From assembly GCA_018269055.1 (NCBI GenBank), contig JAFDVI010000025.1, positions 49,802 through 113,801 on the forward strand: a DNA stretch of 64,000 nt. The letters run 5' to 3'. The position numbers and the translations under genes are program-made. The DNA comes from Acidobacteriota bacterium. GTDB taxonomy: Bacteria > Acidobacteriota > Blastocatellia > RBC074. Below the pieces are notes generated by a model. The model saw nothing but the letters and a program-made list of their open reading frames with translations. It did not search any database and was not told where the DNA came from. Position 1 is the first letter of the stretch. Each line of letters opens with the position of its first letter. Shown here piece after piece: positions 17,987 through 27,753 of this stretch.

Positions 17987-20900
17987 CTAGAAATTGATCT
18001 TGCCTGCAAACTGCAACACGCGCGGTGAAAATGCTGCCGTGATGCGGCCAAAGGTCGTATTGTTGATGTTCTGCGCCTGACCAATGTTGAAGTTGGTCTT
18101 GTTCAACAAATTGAACGCTTCGAAGCGGAATTCAAATCCGATGCGCTCCGTAAGAGCAGTGCGTTTGATGAATCCGGCATCGAAATCGAATCGGCCCGGA
18201 CCGCTGACCGGCGTTAATTGCAGCGTTCCCAGTGTTCCGGATTTCGGATTTTGGAAAAGCTGTGAATTGGCGCGGCCATCGGAGCCAATTAGGCTGGGGT
18301 CGAAAATCAGCGGACGGCCTTGCGCGTCATAAAACAATCCGGTTTTCGATTGCAGATCGCTGATCGAAAGCGTGGTATTGACAGTGTTTTTGCCCGAACG
18401 CCCGGCGCGGTTCAGCGTGCCGCGCGCCGACACAATCGAAACCGGTTCGCCGCTCTGCCAGCGAATGATTGGATTAAAGCTCCATCCGCCCACAAGTTTG
18501 TTGATCACGCCGCCGCGATCCGCAAAGCGTTTACCGCGACCGAACGGAAGTTCGTAAACGGCGTTAGCTTTGAACACGTGCGTGACGTCGTCAACAATGC
18601 GCGTTTTTTCGACGGCATTGGTCGAACCCAAATCCAGCAAGCCGGAAAAGTTCGTTTGCCCGCCTTCATAATCGCTGAAGCCTTTGCTGTAAGTGTAATT
18701 CGCCTGGAAATACAGCCCATTGCCCAATCGGCGGCGGATTTCCGCTTGCAGCGCGTTGTAATCGGAATACGAACCGTTGCCGATGTAATCCGCGACAAAG
18801 GCATTCGGATTGGCGCGCAGGAAAAATTCCGGCCCCAATTGCGAGCCAAACACGCCCGGGTCCAAAAACAGGTCGCGGTTGGCGACATACAACGCCGCCA
18901 GTTCGCCGACTTGTCCCTGAGCGATCAGATTCAGGATTGTCGAATTGGTCAGCAAACCGGCAAGCCCCAGTTTGGGAAACACCTGCAAGGCTTCACCGAC
19001 TGTGGGATTTCCACTTGCCGCCAGATTGCGTTCGGCGCGTTGGAAATCGGCCAGGAATCCATTGTCTAAAATCTTCACCTGATTCACGTCAACGCCTCTG
19101 GTGAGTTTGACGCCGCGGTTGCCAACGTAGCGAAGTTCAGCAATGGTATCGCGGAAAATTTCGCGCTCAATGCCCAACGTCCATTGCTGCACGTAAGGCG
19201 TTTTATAGTTCGGGTCAATCGTGAAGATCGCCGCCTGCGGATCGAGCGACAAATTGTCGGAAATCGTCCGCGGAACCTGGAAGGTCGGAACCGGAACAGG
19301 GCGAATGCCTCCGCCGCTGACCGTGCCGCTGGTGTTGAGCACGGTGTTATTGGCCTGTAACCCGTCGTTGCCGCTGATCGCGTTCAGCACCGTGGTGATG
19401 TTGTTATCAATCACGTACGAGATTGAATATCCCGCGCGGATCGAAGTTTTGCCGTTGCCAAACGGATCCCACGCCAGGCTGATGCTGGGCGCGAAATTGT
19501 TGTAATCGTTGTTGAAGAAAGGCCGCCCGGTTCCCGATCCGGCAAAATCCAGCACGGCGTCTTTGTTGAACAACGCGTTTAGGCCAACTTCTTTCGGCAA
19601 CAATGCCAAACCCTGTTTTTCGGTCGGCACGGAAATGTATTCCCAACGCAACCCGAGATTCAGTGACAGGTTGGGTTTCAATCGCCAGGTGTCGCCGGCA
19701 TACAGCCCAATGCCGTTGTATTGGAATTGTTGACGCTGCTGGGCGCCATTGACGAATCCGGAAGTGCGCGACGTGGCATTGAAGCTTTGATCAATTTGCG
19801 CAATTGGCGCAGTCAGCACCGCCAGCAAATCGCGCGCGCGGTTGAAATCGTTGGAGGAAATACCTCCGGCAAACAGCGAAGTCGTCAACGGATTCGGGTT
19901 GCCGGTGGTGTTAAACCCGATGGTGTACAGCGGCAAGGTTCCGGCGGCATCGTATGGCGCAATGTACACACGACGATAATTTCCGCCGAATCGAATCTGA
20001 TGTTTGCCTTTCACCCACGTCGCGTTGTCAATGAGTTCATAGTTGTCGGCAACGCGGCCTTGGGGCAGGAAGTTGTCCGTCGGGTCGGAAATCAATGGGA
20101 ACGTCAGTTGATACCCATCAGGGAAATTTTCATTGGTGAAGAATGCGACGTTGTAATTGTTGAATCCGTAGCGCAGTTCATTGTTCAGCGTGGCGGTTGG
20201 CGTCCAGTTCCAGGCGAAAGAACCGCGCGGACGGCTGGACGATTGCCCGTCACCAGGACGGCCTGGGAACGGTTCGTTGCCAGCGTTCGGGAAGTTGAAA
20301 GTGAAGCGGCTGTAAATCGCTTCAAATCGGTGCCGCGCCGAAGCGTCGTAATCCACGCGGAATCCCCATAAATCGCTGTCGAATCCCGTCGGGCTGTTGA
20401 ACCGATACCCGGCGGTATTGGCCAGCGCTGTGTTGGACGTGATGTCCGCCGTGGTCAGATCGTTCGGCAACGGAGTTGTGGCAATCAAACCAGCGGCTTT
20501 GGGATCGGCAACGCGACCGGCAGCCGACAACAGGTTGATGGTTTGCAATTGTCCGTTATCGGCTCTGCGATAGGTGAACTGGCCTTGCCTCGCCGCTTGC
20601 GTCAAAACTGTGCGCAAACTGCTGGTGTCGGTTTTGACGCGTGTGCCTTCGTAGTAGCCGTAAAAGAACAATTTATTGCTGTCGAATCCCAGCGGGCCAA
20701 AAAGCTTTCCTGGCAATTTGACCGGGCCGCCCAGGCCAAAACCGAATTGGTTTTGAATCAGTTTTTCTTTGTCAACTCCGGCTGCGTTGTTGAAAAACGA
20801 ATTGGCGTCCAAGGCATCGTTGCGATGATATTCAAACGCGCTGCCGTGATATTCGGTCGAACCGCGCGGAGTCGCCAATTTGACTTGCGCAACGCCAAGC

Positions 20901-21607
20901 CCGTCTGCCGGGCCGCCGTTTTGCGTCGTCAGCGTGAATTCGGCAACGCTGACCACGCTGGGCGCGGCGACGCCGAAAAAGCTGTCGGTGCGAATGAAAT
21001 TGTCATTGATGTTGATGCCGTCCCAAGTCAGGTTGGTGAATGTGCCGCGCGTGCCATTCACGGTCGCGGTGCGGTTGCTGCCGCTGGTGTTGACGCCGGC
21101 TTGCAGCGCAGCAAGTGTGAGCGGGTTGCGGCCATTCAGCGGCAAATCATTGATCTGGCGTTGCAACACGGTGGTTTGTAGCGTGGCGTTTTCGGTGTTG
21201 ACGACAGCCTGGGCTTCCGAAGCCGATGTGGTGATGACTTCGGCGATCTGACCGGTTTGCAGTTCAAAATTTACCGTGGCTGGTGTGTCCACGTTGACGG
21301 TCACGCCCGTGACTTCGCTCTTTTTGAATCCATCGCGTTCAGCCACAAGCCTGTAATTTCCGGCGCGGACTTCGGGGAAAACAAATGTTCCCTGATCATT
21401 GGTGATGGCCGTGACTTCGCGCTGGGTGGCCAGGTCAATTAGCGTTACTTTTGCTCCGGTGATGACGGCTCCGGCTTGGTCTTTCACCGTGCCGGTAACG
21501 GTGGAGTTAAATGTTTGTGCCAATACCGACTGGCCGATCAGCAAACCAAGCAATGCTGTCAGCAGTAAGGAAAAAACACGGTTTCGGCGATGTGTTCGTG
21601 AATGCAT
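17987..21607 (-). CDS. TonB-dependent-receptor-like outer-membrane protein (Oar/CarboxypepD type)
   Basis: A 1,206-residue outer-membrane protein. A signal peptide (VFSLLLTALLGLLIGQSVLAQ) is followed by a carboxypeptidase-regulatory-like beta-sandwich, about residues 30-110 (STVTGTVKDQAGAVITGAKV). Next comes a plug-like region (QRQINDLPLNGRNPLTLAAL, with NGTRGTFTNLTWDGININD). A large barrel of aromatic beta-strands ends in LQFAGKINF, a typical C-terminal barrel signature with terminal Phe. This is the acidobacterial Oar-like family; substrates are probably oligosaccharides or other large nutrients. I see no clear TonB box. GGAGGG precedes ATG at 21607. It has no SusD partner and stands alone, convergent with the uxuA-like gene. 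Confidence 0.87.
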   Translation of the reverse strand: MHSRTHRRNRVFSLLLTALLGLLIGQSVLAQTFNSTVTGTVKDQAGAVITGAKVTLIDLATQREVTAITNDQGTFVFPEVRAGNYRLVAERDGFKKSEVTGVTVNVDTPATVNFELQTGQIAEVITTSASEAQAVVNTENATLQTTVLQRQINDLPLNGRNPLTLAALQAGVNTSGSNRTATVNGTRGTFTNLTWDGININDNFIRTDSFFGVAAPSVVSVAEFTLTTQNGGPADGLGVAQVKLATPRGSTEYHGSAFEYHRNDALDANSFFNNAAGVDKEKLIQNQFGFGLGGPVKLPGKLFGPLGFDSNKLFFYGYYEGTRVKTDTSSLRTVLTQAARQGQFTYRRADNGQLQTINLLSAAGRVADPKAAGLIATTPLPNDLTTADITSNTALANTAGYRFNSPTGFDSDLWGFRVDYDASARHRFEAIYSRFTFNFPNAGNEPFPGRPGDGQSSSRPRGSFAWNWTPTATLNNELRYGFNNYNVAFFTNENFPDGYQLTFPLISDPTDNFLPQGRVADNYELIDNATWVKGKHQIRFGGNYRRVYIAPYDAAGTLPLYTIGFNTTGNPNPLTTSLFAGGISSNDFNRARDLLAVLTAPIAQIDQSFNATSRTSGFVNGAQQRQQFQYNGIGLYAGDTWRLKPNLSLNLGLRWEYISVPTEKQGLALLPKEVGLNALFNKDAVLDFAGSGTGRPFFNNDYNNFAPSISLAWDPFGNGKTSIRAGYSISYVIDNNITTVLNAISGNDGLQANNTVLNTSGTVSGGGIRPVPVPTFQVPRTISDNLSLDPQAAIFTIDPNYKTPYVQQWTLGIEREIFRDTIAELRYVGNRGVKLTRGVDVNQVKILDNGFLADFQRAERNLAASGNPTVGEALQVFPKLGLAGLLTNSTILNLIAQGQVGELAALYVANRDLFLDPGVFGSQLGPEFFLRANPNAFVADYIGNGSYSDYNALQAEIRRRLGNGLYFQANYTYSKGFSDYEGGQTNFSGLLDLGSTNAVEKTRIVDDVTHVFKANAVYELPFGRGKRFADRGGVINKLVGGWSFNPIIRWQSGEPVSIVSARGTLNRAGRSGKNTVNTTLSISDLQSKTGLFYDAQGRPLIFDPSLIGSDGRANSQLFQNPKSGTLGTLQLTPVSGPGRFDFDAGFIKRTALTERIGFEFRFEAFNLLNKTNFNIGQAQNINNTTFGRITAAFSPRVLQFAGKINF

Positions 21608-22455
21608 CAAAAAACCCTCCTTGTTGGTGATGTTTCCATTTGTTTGAGTTCGACGAACTTTGATGGCGGCGACGCTTGAATGAATTTCCAAAACGAAATG
21701 CCACTCTTCACCACAAAATTGGCGCAAGCCTCATTCCATCCGATCCTGCTGTGGATTTTCTGCTGGAATCTAAAGAGTTAGCCCCGGTCGCGGTTTGTTT
21801 TGTTTGGAATCGTCTTTGGGAAAAACGAATGAATTTTCGTTTTTTCAGATGAAGTGGTTGGAAGGTTCGGCCTTGATGAACCAAGAGATGTGCGTAGCCG
21901 TCAGGGCTTGAAAGAAGTACAGAAAACTTGACCGGTTAATGGTTAGCTATCTTACTTTCGAGCAAGACATACATCCAGAAAATGAAGATTTGCCGATCCA
22001 GAATTTCCAACGAAATCGTTTGTGCATCAAACATCGCCGTTAGATTTTTAGAAGGTCAGTTTGATCTCAAACTTTTTACAAGTTGAAGAAATGAAATTGA
22101 AGATTTGAATCAAAATTGCCTCATTGGGATTTCAGCTTGAAGCGTGAAAGGTCGCTCAGGTAGAATCCGCGCCTGTTCACGTCCCGAAATTGAATCGGAG
22201 AAGAAAACGAATGATGAATGCAGTCAGCAAATTCAGACATCGGGTAGTCAGTTCCGACGAATGCAAATCATTGACCGCCCTCTCTCTTACATAGCAGCGC
22301 AATCAGGGTTCATGTTGCGCTGCGCCTTCCAATCGCACTTTATCCAATCAAGTTTGTAATGTAGTTTGGCAGGGAGTCTCGCTGGATTGGGCTTGCCAGT
22401 TTCCGGCTTGAAGCTTCATGCCAGAGCCATTTGTGAAAAAGGATTCCTTACAATC
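21608..22455. other. Divergent intergenic region between receptor gene and leuS
   Basis: About 850 bases without a convincing gene; short open frames such as 22144-22359 have no ribosome binding site or recognisable protein character. The region is AT-richer than its surroundings and must hold the promoters of the - strand receptor gene and of leuS. I did not find a T-box (no clear AGGGTGG-type antiterminator or leucine specifier loop) or another known riboswitch. Confidence 0.5.
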
Positions 22456-25095
22456 ATGAACGAAAAGTATTTTCCTGAAGAGATAGAAGAAAAACAGCAA
22501 AAACGCTGGGCCGAAACCGGCGCGTTCAATGCCGACGTTGATCCGGCGCGGCAAAAATTTTACTGCCTGGAAATGTTGCCGTACCCGTCCGGCAAAATTC
22601 ACATGGGCCACGTCCGCAATTATTCGATCGGCGATGCGCTGTCCTGTTTCAAACGAATGGAAGGCTTCAACGTGCTGCACCCGATGGGTTGGGATGCGTT
22701 CGGCATGCCAGCGGAAAACGCCGCCATCAAAAACAACGCCCGCCCCGACAAATGGACGTTTGAAAACATCAACGCCATGCGCGTGCAATTGCAGCGGTTG
22801 GGGTTCAGTTACGACTGGCGACGCGACATCGCTTCCTGCACGCCGGAGTATTACCGGTGGAACCAGTGGTTTTTCATTCAAATGTGGAAACGCGGCTTAC
22901 TGTATCGCAAAAACGCGACGGTCAATTGGTGCGTCAAATGCAACACCAGTCTGGCCAATGAACAGGCCGAAGGCGGGTTTTGCTGGCGACACGAAGACAC
23001 GCCGGTTGAATTGCGCGAATTGGAACAGTGGTTCATTCGCGTGACAAATTACGCCGACGAACTGCTGGATTGTCTGGACGATTTGGCCCCTTCTTCCGAA
23101 CTGAATGCTGGGTGGCCGGAGCGTGTCATCGCCATGCAGCGCAACTGGATTGGCCGCAGCCGCGGCGCGGAAGTGGATTTCCGCGTCGCTTACGAATTTG
23201 CGCCGACAAACGGCAAACGGATTCGCGTTTTCACCACGCGCATTGACACCATCTTTGGAGCAAGCTGCGTCATCGTCGCGCCTGAACATGAATTGGTGGA
23301 AGAACTGATTGCCAACGGCAAGGCGAGCGAGGAACTGAAAGCCTTTGCCGAAAAGCAAAAAGCCATTTCCAAAGAAGACCGCATTGCCGAAGGGGCAACC
23401 AAAGAAGGCGTCAACACAGGTCTGATTGCCGTCAATCCTTTCAATGGCCAACGGTTGCCAATCTGGACAGCGAATTTCGTGCTGACCGGATACGGAACCG
23501 GCGCAATTATGGCCGTGCCTGCGCACGATGAACGCGATTTCGAGTTTTGCCAGAAATACGGGCTGCCGATTCCACGCGTCATCAAACTGGCAGGTTCAAC
23601 GGAAGCTGACGACGCTCCAGTTACGGCTCCTTTCACCAGCAAAGACGATTCCGCCGTGGTCATCAACTCCGCCAAATTCAGCAGCTTGAAAGTTCCCGCC
23701 GCGATTCAGGCGATGACCGAATACGCGGAAGCGGGCGGCTTCGGAGAAGCCAAGACCAACTTCAAGATTCGTGATTGGGGCGTTTCGCGTCAGCGCGCCT
23801 GGGGTACGCCAATTCCGTTCATCCATTGCCCGACGTGCGGCATCGTTCCCGTTCCCGAAGACCAATTGCCGGTCGAACTGCCCGTGGATTTGAATTTCAA
23901 CACGACTGGTTCTCCGCTGGCGGAAGCGCCCAACTTCGTCAACACGACCTGTCCGACCTGCGGCGGCGCGGCTCGCCGCGACACGGACACGATGGATACC
24001 TTCGTGGATTCGTCGTGGTATTACTTCCGATACTGCGATCCAAAAAATGACGAGCTGCCGTTCGATCCGGCGGTAGCGGCGTATTGGACGCCGGTCGAAC
24101 AATACATCGGCGGCATCGAACACGCCGTGCTGCACCTGATTTACACGCGGCTGTGGACGAAGATCATGCGCGATCTGGGTTTGATCACTTTTGGCGAGCC
24201 GGTCAAAAAACTGCTGACCCAAGGCATGGTTTGCTTGGCGACGTATCGCTGCGAAGAGCACGATTGGCTGTACCCGTACGAGGTGATTGATGGCAAGTGC
24301 AAATACTGCCAGCGCGCGGCAACCATCGGTCGCATCGAAAAGATGTCAAAGTCCAAAAAGAACACGGTTGATCCGGACGAGATGATCAAAATTTACGGTG
24401 CAGACACCGTGCGGCTGTTTATGCTGTTTGCCGCTCCGCCCGAAAAAGACCTGGAATGGAGCGAGGCCGGAGCCGAGGGAGCTTCGCGCTTCTTGAACCG
24501 CGTCTGGCGCATAGTATTCAAGTGGCACGACAAACTGGGAGACGCGAATCCGCAATCCGCAATCCGCGATCCGCAATCGGAAGCCGCTCGCTCTTTGAGA
24601 CGCAAAACGCATCAGACCATCAAACGCGTTTCCAATGACATCGGCGAACGCATGAATTTCAACACCGCCGTTGCCGCGTTGATGGAACTGACGAATGAAA
24701 TTTACGCCTTCGACAATTCGCTGAAAGATTCTGAAGCTACAGCTTCCGACAAATTCGCGATGAAAGAAGCGATGGAAGCCTTGACGAAAATGCTGTCGCC
24801 GTTCACGCCGCACATTGCTGAAGAACTGTGGACGCATCTGGGCCACAACGAAATCGTCGTAACTTCGCCGTGGCCGGAATACCACGCCGAACTGGCCAAA
24901 GCCGACGAACTGGAAATCCCTGTCCAATTGAATGGCAAGCTGATCGCGCGGTTAATTGTTCCGGTAGAAGCTTCGGACGAAGAACTGAAAGCCGCTGCTT
25001 TGGCAAACGACAAGGTGAAGACCAAACTGGAAGGTCGCCAAATCGTGAAAACGATTGTCGTGCCGAAACGGCTGGTCAATCTGGTGGCGAAGTAG
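22456..25095 (+). CDS. leuS: Leucyl-tRNA synthetase
   Basis: An 879-residue class Ia synthetase that charges tRNA-Leu. The first catalytic motif is HMGH at about residues 49-52 (YPSGKIHMGHVRNYSIGD). The CP1 editing domain follows with the threonine-rich FTTRIDTIFGAS and the AVPAHDERDFEF region, and KMSKSKKN begins at about 629. The C-terminus has the LeuRS-specific tail. GMPAENAAIKNN is the usual LeuRS landmark. ATG 22456 matches family N-termini (MNEKYFPEEIEEKQQKRW); the longer frame to 22366 is not conserved-looking. An in-frame heptanucleotide repeat at 24547-24581 adds about ten residues between the catalytic core and the anticodon-binding helices. Confidence 0.97.
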   Translation: MNEKYFPEEIEEKQQKRWAETGAFNADVDPARQKFYCLEMLPYPSGKIHMGHVRNYSIGDALSCFKRMEGFNVLHPMGWDAFGMPAENAAIKNNARPDKWTFENINAMRVQLQRLGFSYDWRRDIASCTPEYYRWNQWFFIQMWKRGLLYRKNATVNWCVKCNTSLANEQAEGGFCWRHEDTPVELRELEQWFIRVTNYADELLDCLDDLAPSSELNAGWPERVIAMQRNWIGRSRGAEVDFRVAYEFAPTNGKRIRVFTTRIDTIFGASCVIVAPEHELVEELIANGKASEELKAFAEKQKAISKEDRIAEGATKEGVNTGLIAVNPFNGQRLPIWTANFVLTGYGTGAIMAVPAHDERDFEFCQKYGLPIPRVIKLAGSTEADDAPVTAPFTSKDDSAVVINSAKFSSLKVPAAIQAMTEYAEAGGFGEAKTNFKIRDWGVSRQRAWGTPIPFIHCPTCGIVPVPEDQLPVELPVDLNFNTTGSPLAEAPNFVNTTCPTCGGAARRDTDTMDTFVDSSWYYFRYCDPKNDELPFDPAVAAYWTPVEQYIGGIEHAVLHLIYTRLWTKIMRDLGLITFGEPVKKLLTQGMVCLATYRCEEHDWLYPYEVIDGKCKYCQRAATIGRIEKMSKSKKNTVDPDEMIKIYGADTVRLFMLFAAPPEKDLEWSEAGAEGASRFLNRVWRIVFKWHDKLGDANPQSAIRDPQSEAARSLRRKTHQTIKRVSNDIGERMNFNTAVAALMELTNEIYAFDNSLKDSEATASDKFAMKEAMEALTKMLSPFTPHIAEELWTHLGHNEIVVTSPWPEYHAELAKADELEIPVQLNGKLIARLIVPVEASDEELKAAALANDKVKTKLEGRQIVKTIVVPKRLVNLVAK
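24547..24581 (+). repeat. Heptanucleotide tandem repeat (AATCCGC)n inside leuS
   Basis: Three perfect copies of AATCCGC (24547-24567), then GATCCGC and a partial AATCGGA, encode roughly NPQSAIRDPQSE in LeuS. The unit is 7 bases, so only some copy numbers keep the frame; the present one does. It lies in a linker just after the Rossmann/KMSKS part and before the anticodon-binding helices. Confidence 0.75.
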
Positions 25096-25117
25096 AAATT
25101 GCCGGTGAAAATGTAGA

Positions 25118-25150
25118 GGCAACCAATGAGAATTATTCTCATTGGTTGCC
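25118..25150. terminator. Bidirectional terminator between leuS and the zinc-ribbon operon
   Basis: A perfect 15-bp stem (GGCAACCAATGAGAA / TTCTCATTGGTTGCC) closes a 3-base loop, and is followed on the + strand by ATTTCATTTTTT. It begins 22 bases after leuS and ends 3 bases before the last codon of the - strand PEGA gene, so it should end transcription of leuS and probably also of the eight-gene operon arriving from the other side. Confidence 0.85.
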
Positions 25151-25153
25151 ATT

Positions 25154-26353
25154 TCATTTTTTGAGTTGCTGCATTATTTGATAAATGGCATCTATCGTCG
25201 GCTGACAATTTGGGCAATAGACTTCGGTCGAAGTCACAAGATTCGGATTGCTTCTGCGGGTTTCTGATTGAACCGCAAAGAAATTGAAATCGTCCTTCTT
25301 TTCTTTTTTATTCTTCGGATTCAAAACGCCCACACGTGTATGAAGTTGCGGCACGTTGCGACGCAATCCGACGCTCAATTCATACAGCTTCGTCCAGGGA
25401 CTGCTAAAGCTGTGGTCGCTGCCGACGGCTTGGAATTCAAAACCGTCTCTACGCAAAAGGAATTGGCCTGTGCAAAGTTCGTCGCCTTTGGTCAATGTGC
25501 TGTGGTGATGTTTGATCGGCAATGTCACCTGTTCGCCAAGACGCACGGCTTTTACCAGATAAAAGACGCTGTCCGTGTGATTTTCCCTGATGAAATAACT
25601 CTGGCCCAGCAGAAGCACGGCGCGCGGTTGATCCGGCAAAGCCGAAATCACATCGAGGCAATCTGTGATGACTTGATCATATTGCCGGGCTTTGAACGAT
25701 TCTTCCGCCTGTGCCAGTAAGGTTTCCACAGGGACTTTTTCCAACGTGATGCTGATTCTTTTCGGTTTGCCCACTTCCAATTCGACTCTGCTTGATTGGG
25801 TTTTGTAACCAGGCTTGGAGACTTTGATTTCGTAATCATCTGGCGGGAGCAGCAAATCCGTTACAGAGCCTTCAAACAACTGGTTGGCGATCTGAATCTT
25901 TGCGCCTGGGATGTTGACGTTGACGCTGACCGGCACTGGCGATGGCGTAAGCGCGATTTCGACAATCTGACTTTCTCTGGGATTGATGGTGATTCGCCGT
26001 TCTTCCGGTTGGTAGCCGGGTTTGCTGACAATCAAAATGTGGTCACCGGGCGTCAAATTCGGCAGATTCAATAACCCGTCGCGACCTGTGGTTCCGCGCG
26101 CCCTGCCGTCGAACGTCACAGCCGATCCTGGTATGGCGGTTTTGACTGTTAGCTCACCGGCTGTCGAAGCTTTTGAAGTCGGTGTTGTCGTTCCTTTTCG
26201 AGACGGTTCAGCGGTTTTTGGTGGTGCTTTGGGAGAAGGCGTCGGTTTGGTTTTCGCAGGCGAAACTTTGCCGTTTGGGTCTTGATATGCGAGCGATGGT
26301 ACGACAACGACTGTTAAAACTGCCAGTTTGAGGAAGAATCCTTTTGTCTTCAT
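25154..26353 (-). CDS. Secreted PEGA-domain protein with TPR-like segment, last gene of the operon
   Basis: A 399-residue exported protein. The signal peptide is FFLKLAVLTVVVVPSLAYQ, then a Pro/Lys/Thr-rich linker (SPAKTKPTPSPKAPPKTAEP). Two or three PEGA beta-sandwich repeats follow (GRARGTTGRDGLLNLPNLTP with GDHILIVSKPGYQPEERRI, and LLLPPDDYEIKVSKPGYKTQ). A helical TPR-like stretch (LLAQAEESFKARQYDQVITD) comes next, then a unique C-terminal domain with a CPNC motif close to the end. PEGA domains are usually cell-surface, protein- or glycan-binding. GGAGAAAGGAT precedes ATG 26353; an upstream extension would overlap the previous gene. It is 55 bases downstream of the FGE-like gene. Confidence 0.78.
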   Translation of the reverse strand: MKTKGFFLKLAVLTVVVVPSLAYQDPNGKVSPAKTKPTPSPKAPPKTAEPSRKGTTTPTSKASTAGELTVKTAIPGSAVTFDGRARGTTGRDGLLNLPNLTPGDHILIVSKPGYQPEERRITINPRESQIVEIALTPSPVPVSVNVNIPGAKIQIANQLFEGSVTDLLLPPDDYEIKVSKPGYKTQSSRVELEVGKPKRISITLEKVPVETLLAQAEESFKARQYDQVITDCLDVISALPDQPRAVLLLGQSYFIRENHTDSVFYLVKAVRLGEQVTLPIKHHHSTLTKGDELCTGQFLLRRDGFEFQAVGSDHSFSSPWTKLYELSVGLRRNVPQLHTRVGVLNPKNKKEKKDDFNFFAVQSETRRSNPNLVTSTEVYCPNCQPTIDAIYQIMQQLKK

Positions 26354-26408
26354 ATCCTTTCTCCAATATGTGTATTGCTGTTGGCGATAAGGTGGCCTGC
26401 TCGACTCA

Positions 26409-27710
26409 TTACCTTGGGGCATCCTTCACACAGCGAAAACCGGTTTTGCTGTAATCCTCAGCGCCGCGCATCGGCCAACCCATACGGAACGTTGTCGTCG
26501 CGTGCTCCTGATCGCCGCCAAAGGCGCTTCCACGAATCACTTTAAGATTGCCCGATGGACTGGCTTGTGGCAATTGTCCGCCCGGATAAGGCACATAATC
26601 ATTCGCCGTCCATTCCCAGGCGTTGCCAACAAGATCATTCGCTCCAAACGGTGATGCGCCGGATGGATAAGATCCGACATTTGCGGTCTGGCCAAGCCCT
26701 GAAGAAATGTCATTGGCCTGATTCGGACGCCATTCGTTTCCCCACGGGTAGCGGCGACCTTCCGTCCCGCGCGCGGCGAATTCCCATTCCTGTTCCGTAG
26801 GCAATCGTTTTCCAGCCCACGCGGCATACGCATTGGCGTCATCCCAATCTACGCCCGTGACCGGACGTAGCGCCGCGCCCTCTGGGTAATTGCCATCCGT
26901 CCAGGTTGCCGGAGCTCGGTGTCCGGTCGCTGCAACGAATTTTGCGTACTCTTCGCAAGTCATTTCATTTCGATCAATGAAAAAGGGTTGCACAACAACT
27001 TTGTGCGCCGGGCGTTCCTGCACCTCGCCCGAATCATTGCCCATCATCAATTCGCCGCCGGGCACATATACCATTCCCTGCGGCGCGGACAGATTTGATT
27101 GAGCGGTTGTCTGAGCCGGTTGCGCTGTTTGGCTGTCGCTGCGCATCCACCAGAAAACCCCAGCCACCGCCACAACGACCAATCCAACCCCGGTAACGAA
27201 CAACCATCGTTTGCTGTCGGATTTGCTTTCGGGCAATTGGTCAGCGATGGTCGCTGGTGCGGCAATCGAGGATACCGACTTCTTTTCAACCGGCGCAGGT
27301 GGCGGCGCCAAATCTTCCGTCGGAAGAAGAGGCGGTGGTACGACCTTTATTGGCGGCGGAGGGGCAGGTTTGCTTTCAGCCCCTTGCTGTTTGGCAGGCA
27401 ACGACGGCGCAGGTTTTATCGTTGGCGGCGGAGGCACGGGGAGAACTTCAACCACCTTATTTTCCGAAGGCGGCGGCGCAGGTTTTACCGGTGCAGGTGG
27501 CGGCGACGCTGGTTTGATTTCAGCCTCTTTCTTTGCCGGTGCAAGTGGTGCGACGAAATCAATGACAGTCGGCGGTGGAACCGTTGGCGTAGGCGCCGCA
27601 ATCGGTTGCTGAAAAGCTGAAATTGGTTTGGTCGCTGTTACAGCCGTACCACATTTCTTACAAAACCGCGCTTGCTCGTGCAGTTGTGTGCCGCATTTTT
27701 TGCAGAACAT
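26409..27710 (-). CDS. Zinc-ribbon membrane protein with FGE-sulfatase (C-type-lectin-fold) domain
   Basis: A 433-residue three-part protein. Residues 1-25 are a double-CxxC zinc ribbon (MFCKKCGTQLHEQARFCKKC). A long Pro/Ala-rich linker with repeated PAPPPP units spans about 35-165. One membrane segment (WLFVTGVGLVVVAVAGVFWWM) follows, then a formylglycine-generating-enzyme-like domain outside the membrane. That domain has MVYVPGGELMMGNDSGE, ALRPVTGVDWDDANAYAAWA, GKRLPTEQEWEFAARGTEGR, RYPWGNEW, GNAWEWTAND, VIRGSAFGG and GFRCVKD. Only one Cys (in GFRC) is seen in the domain, so the copper-binding Cys pair of true FGE is missing, and ligand binding is more likely than catalysis. It is one of four zinc-ribbon proteins in this operon. 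Confidence 0.85.
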   Translation of the reverse strand: MFCKKCGTQLHEQARFCKKCGTAVTATKPISAFQQPIAAPTPTVPPPTVIDFVAPLAPAKKEAEIKPASPPPAPVKPAPPPSENKVVEVLPVPPPPTIKPAPSLPAKQQGAESKPAPPPPIKVVPPPLLPTEDLAPPPAPVEKKSVSSIAAPATIADQLPESKSDSKRWLFVTGVGLVVVAVAGVFWWMRSDSQTAQPAQTTAQSNLSAPQGMVYVPGGELMMGNDSGEVQERPAHKVVVQPFFIDRNEMTCEEYAKFVAATGHRAPATWTDGNYPEGAALRPVTGVDWDDANAYAAWAGKRLPTEQEWEFAARGTEGRRYPWGNEWRPNQANDISSGLGQTANVGSYPSGASPFGANDLVGNAWEWTANDYVPYPGGQLPQASPSGNLKVIRGSAFGGDQEHATTTFRMGWPMRGAEDYSKTGFRCVKDAPR

Positions 27711-27753
27711 AAAGGATCAACTCCAAACGACTACGATTTGAAAATCAGTACCT

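Noticed and set aside
21608-22455. T-box leader upstream of leuS
   Set aside because: No antiterminator consensus or leucine specifier loop could be seen, and the region lacks a terminator hairpin with T-run before the start codon.
27099-27620. Gly- or Arg-rich + strand frames opposite the FGE-like gene
   Set aside because: They are the complement of the Pro/Ala-rich linker codons and have no start context; low-complexity antisense artefact.
26409-27710. Diversity-generating retroelement target (C-type-lectin-fold gene)
   Set aside because: No reverse transcriptase, accessory gene or template repeat is present near the FGE-like gene, and no near-copy of its 3' end was noticed in the flanks.
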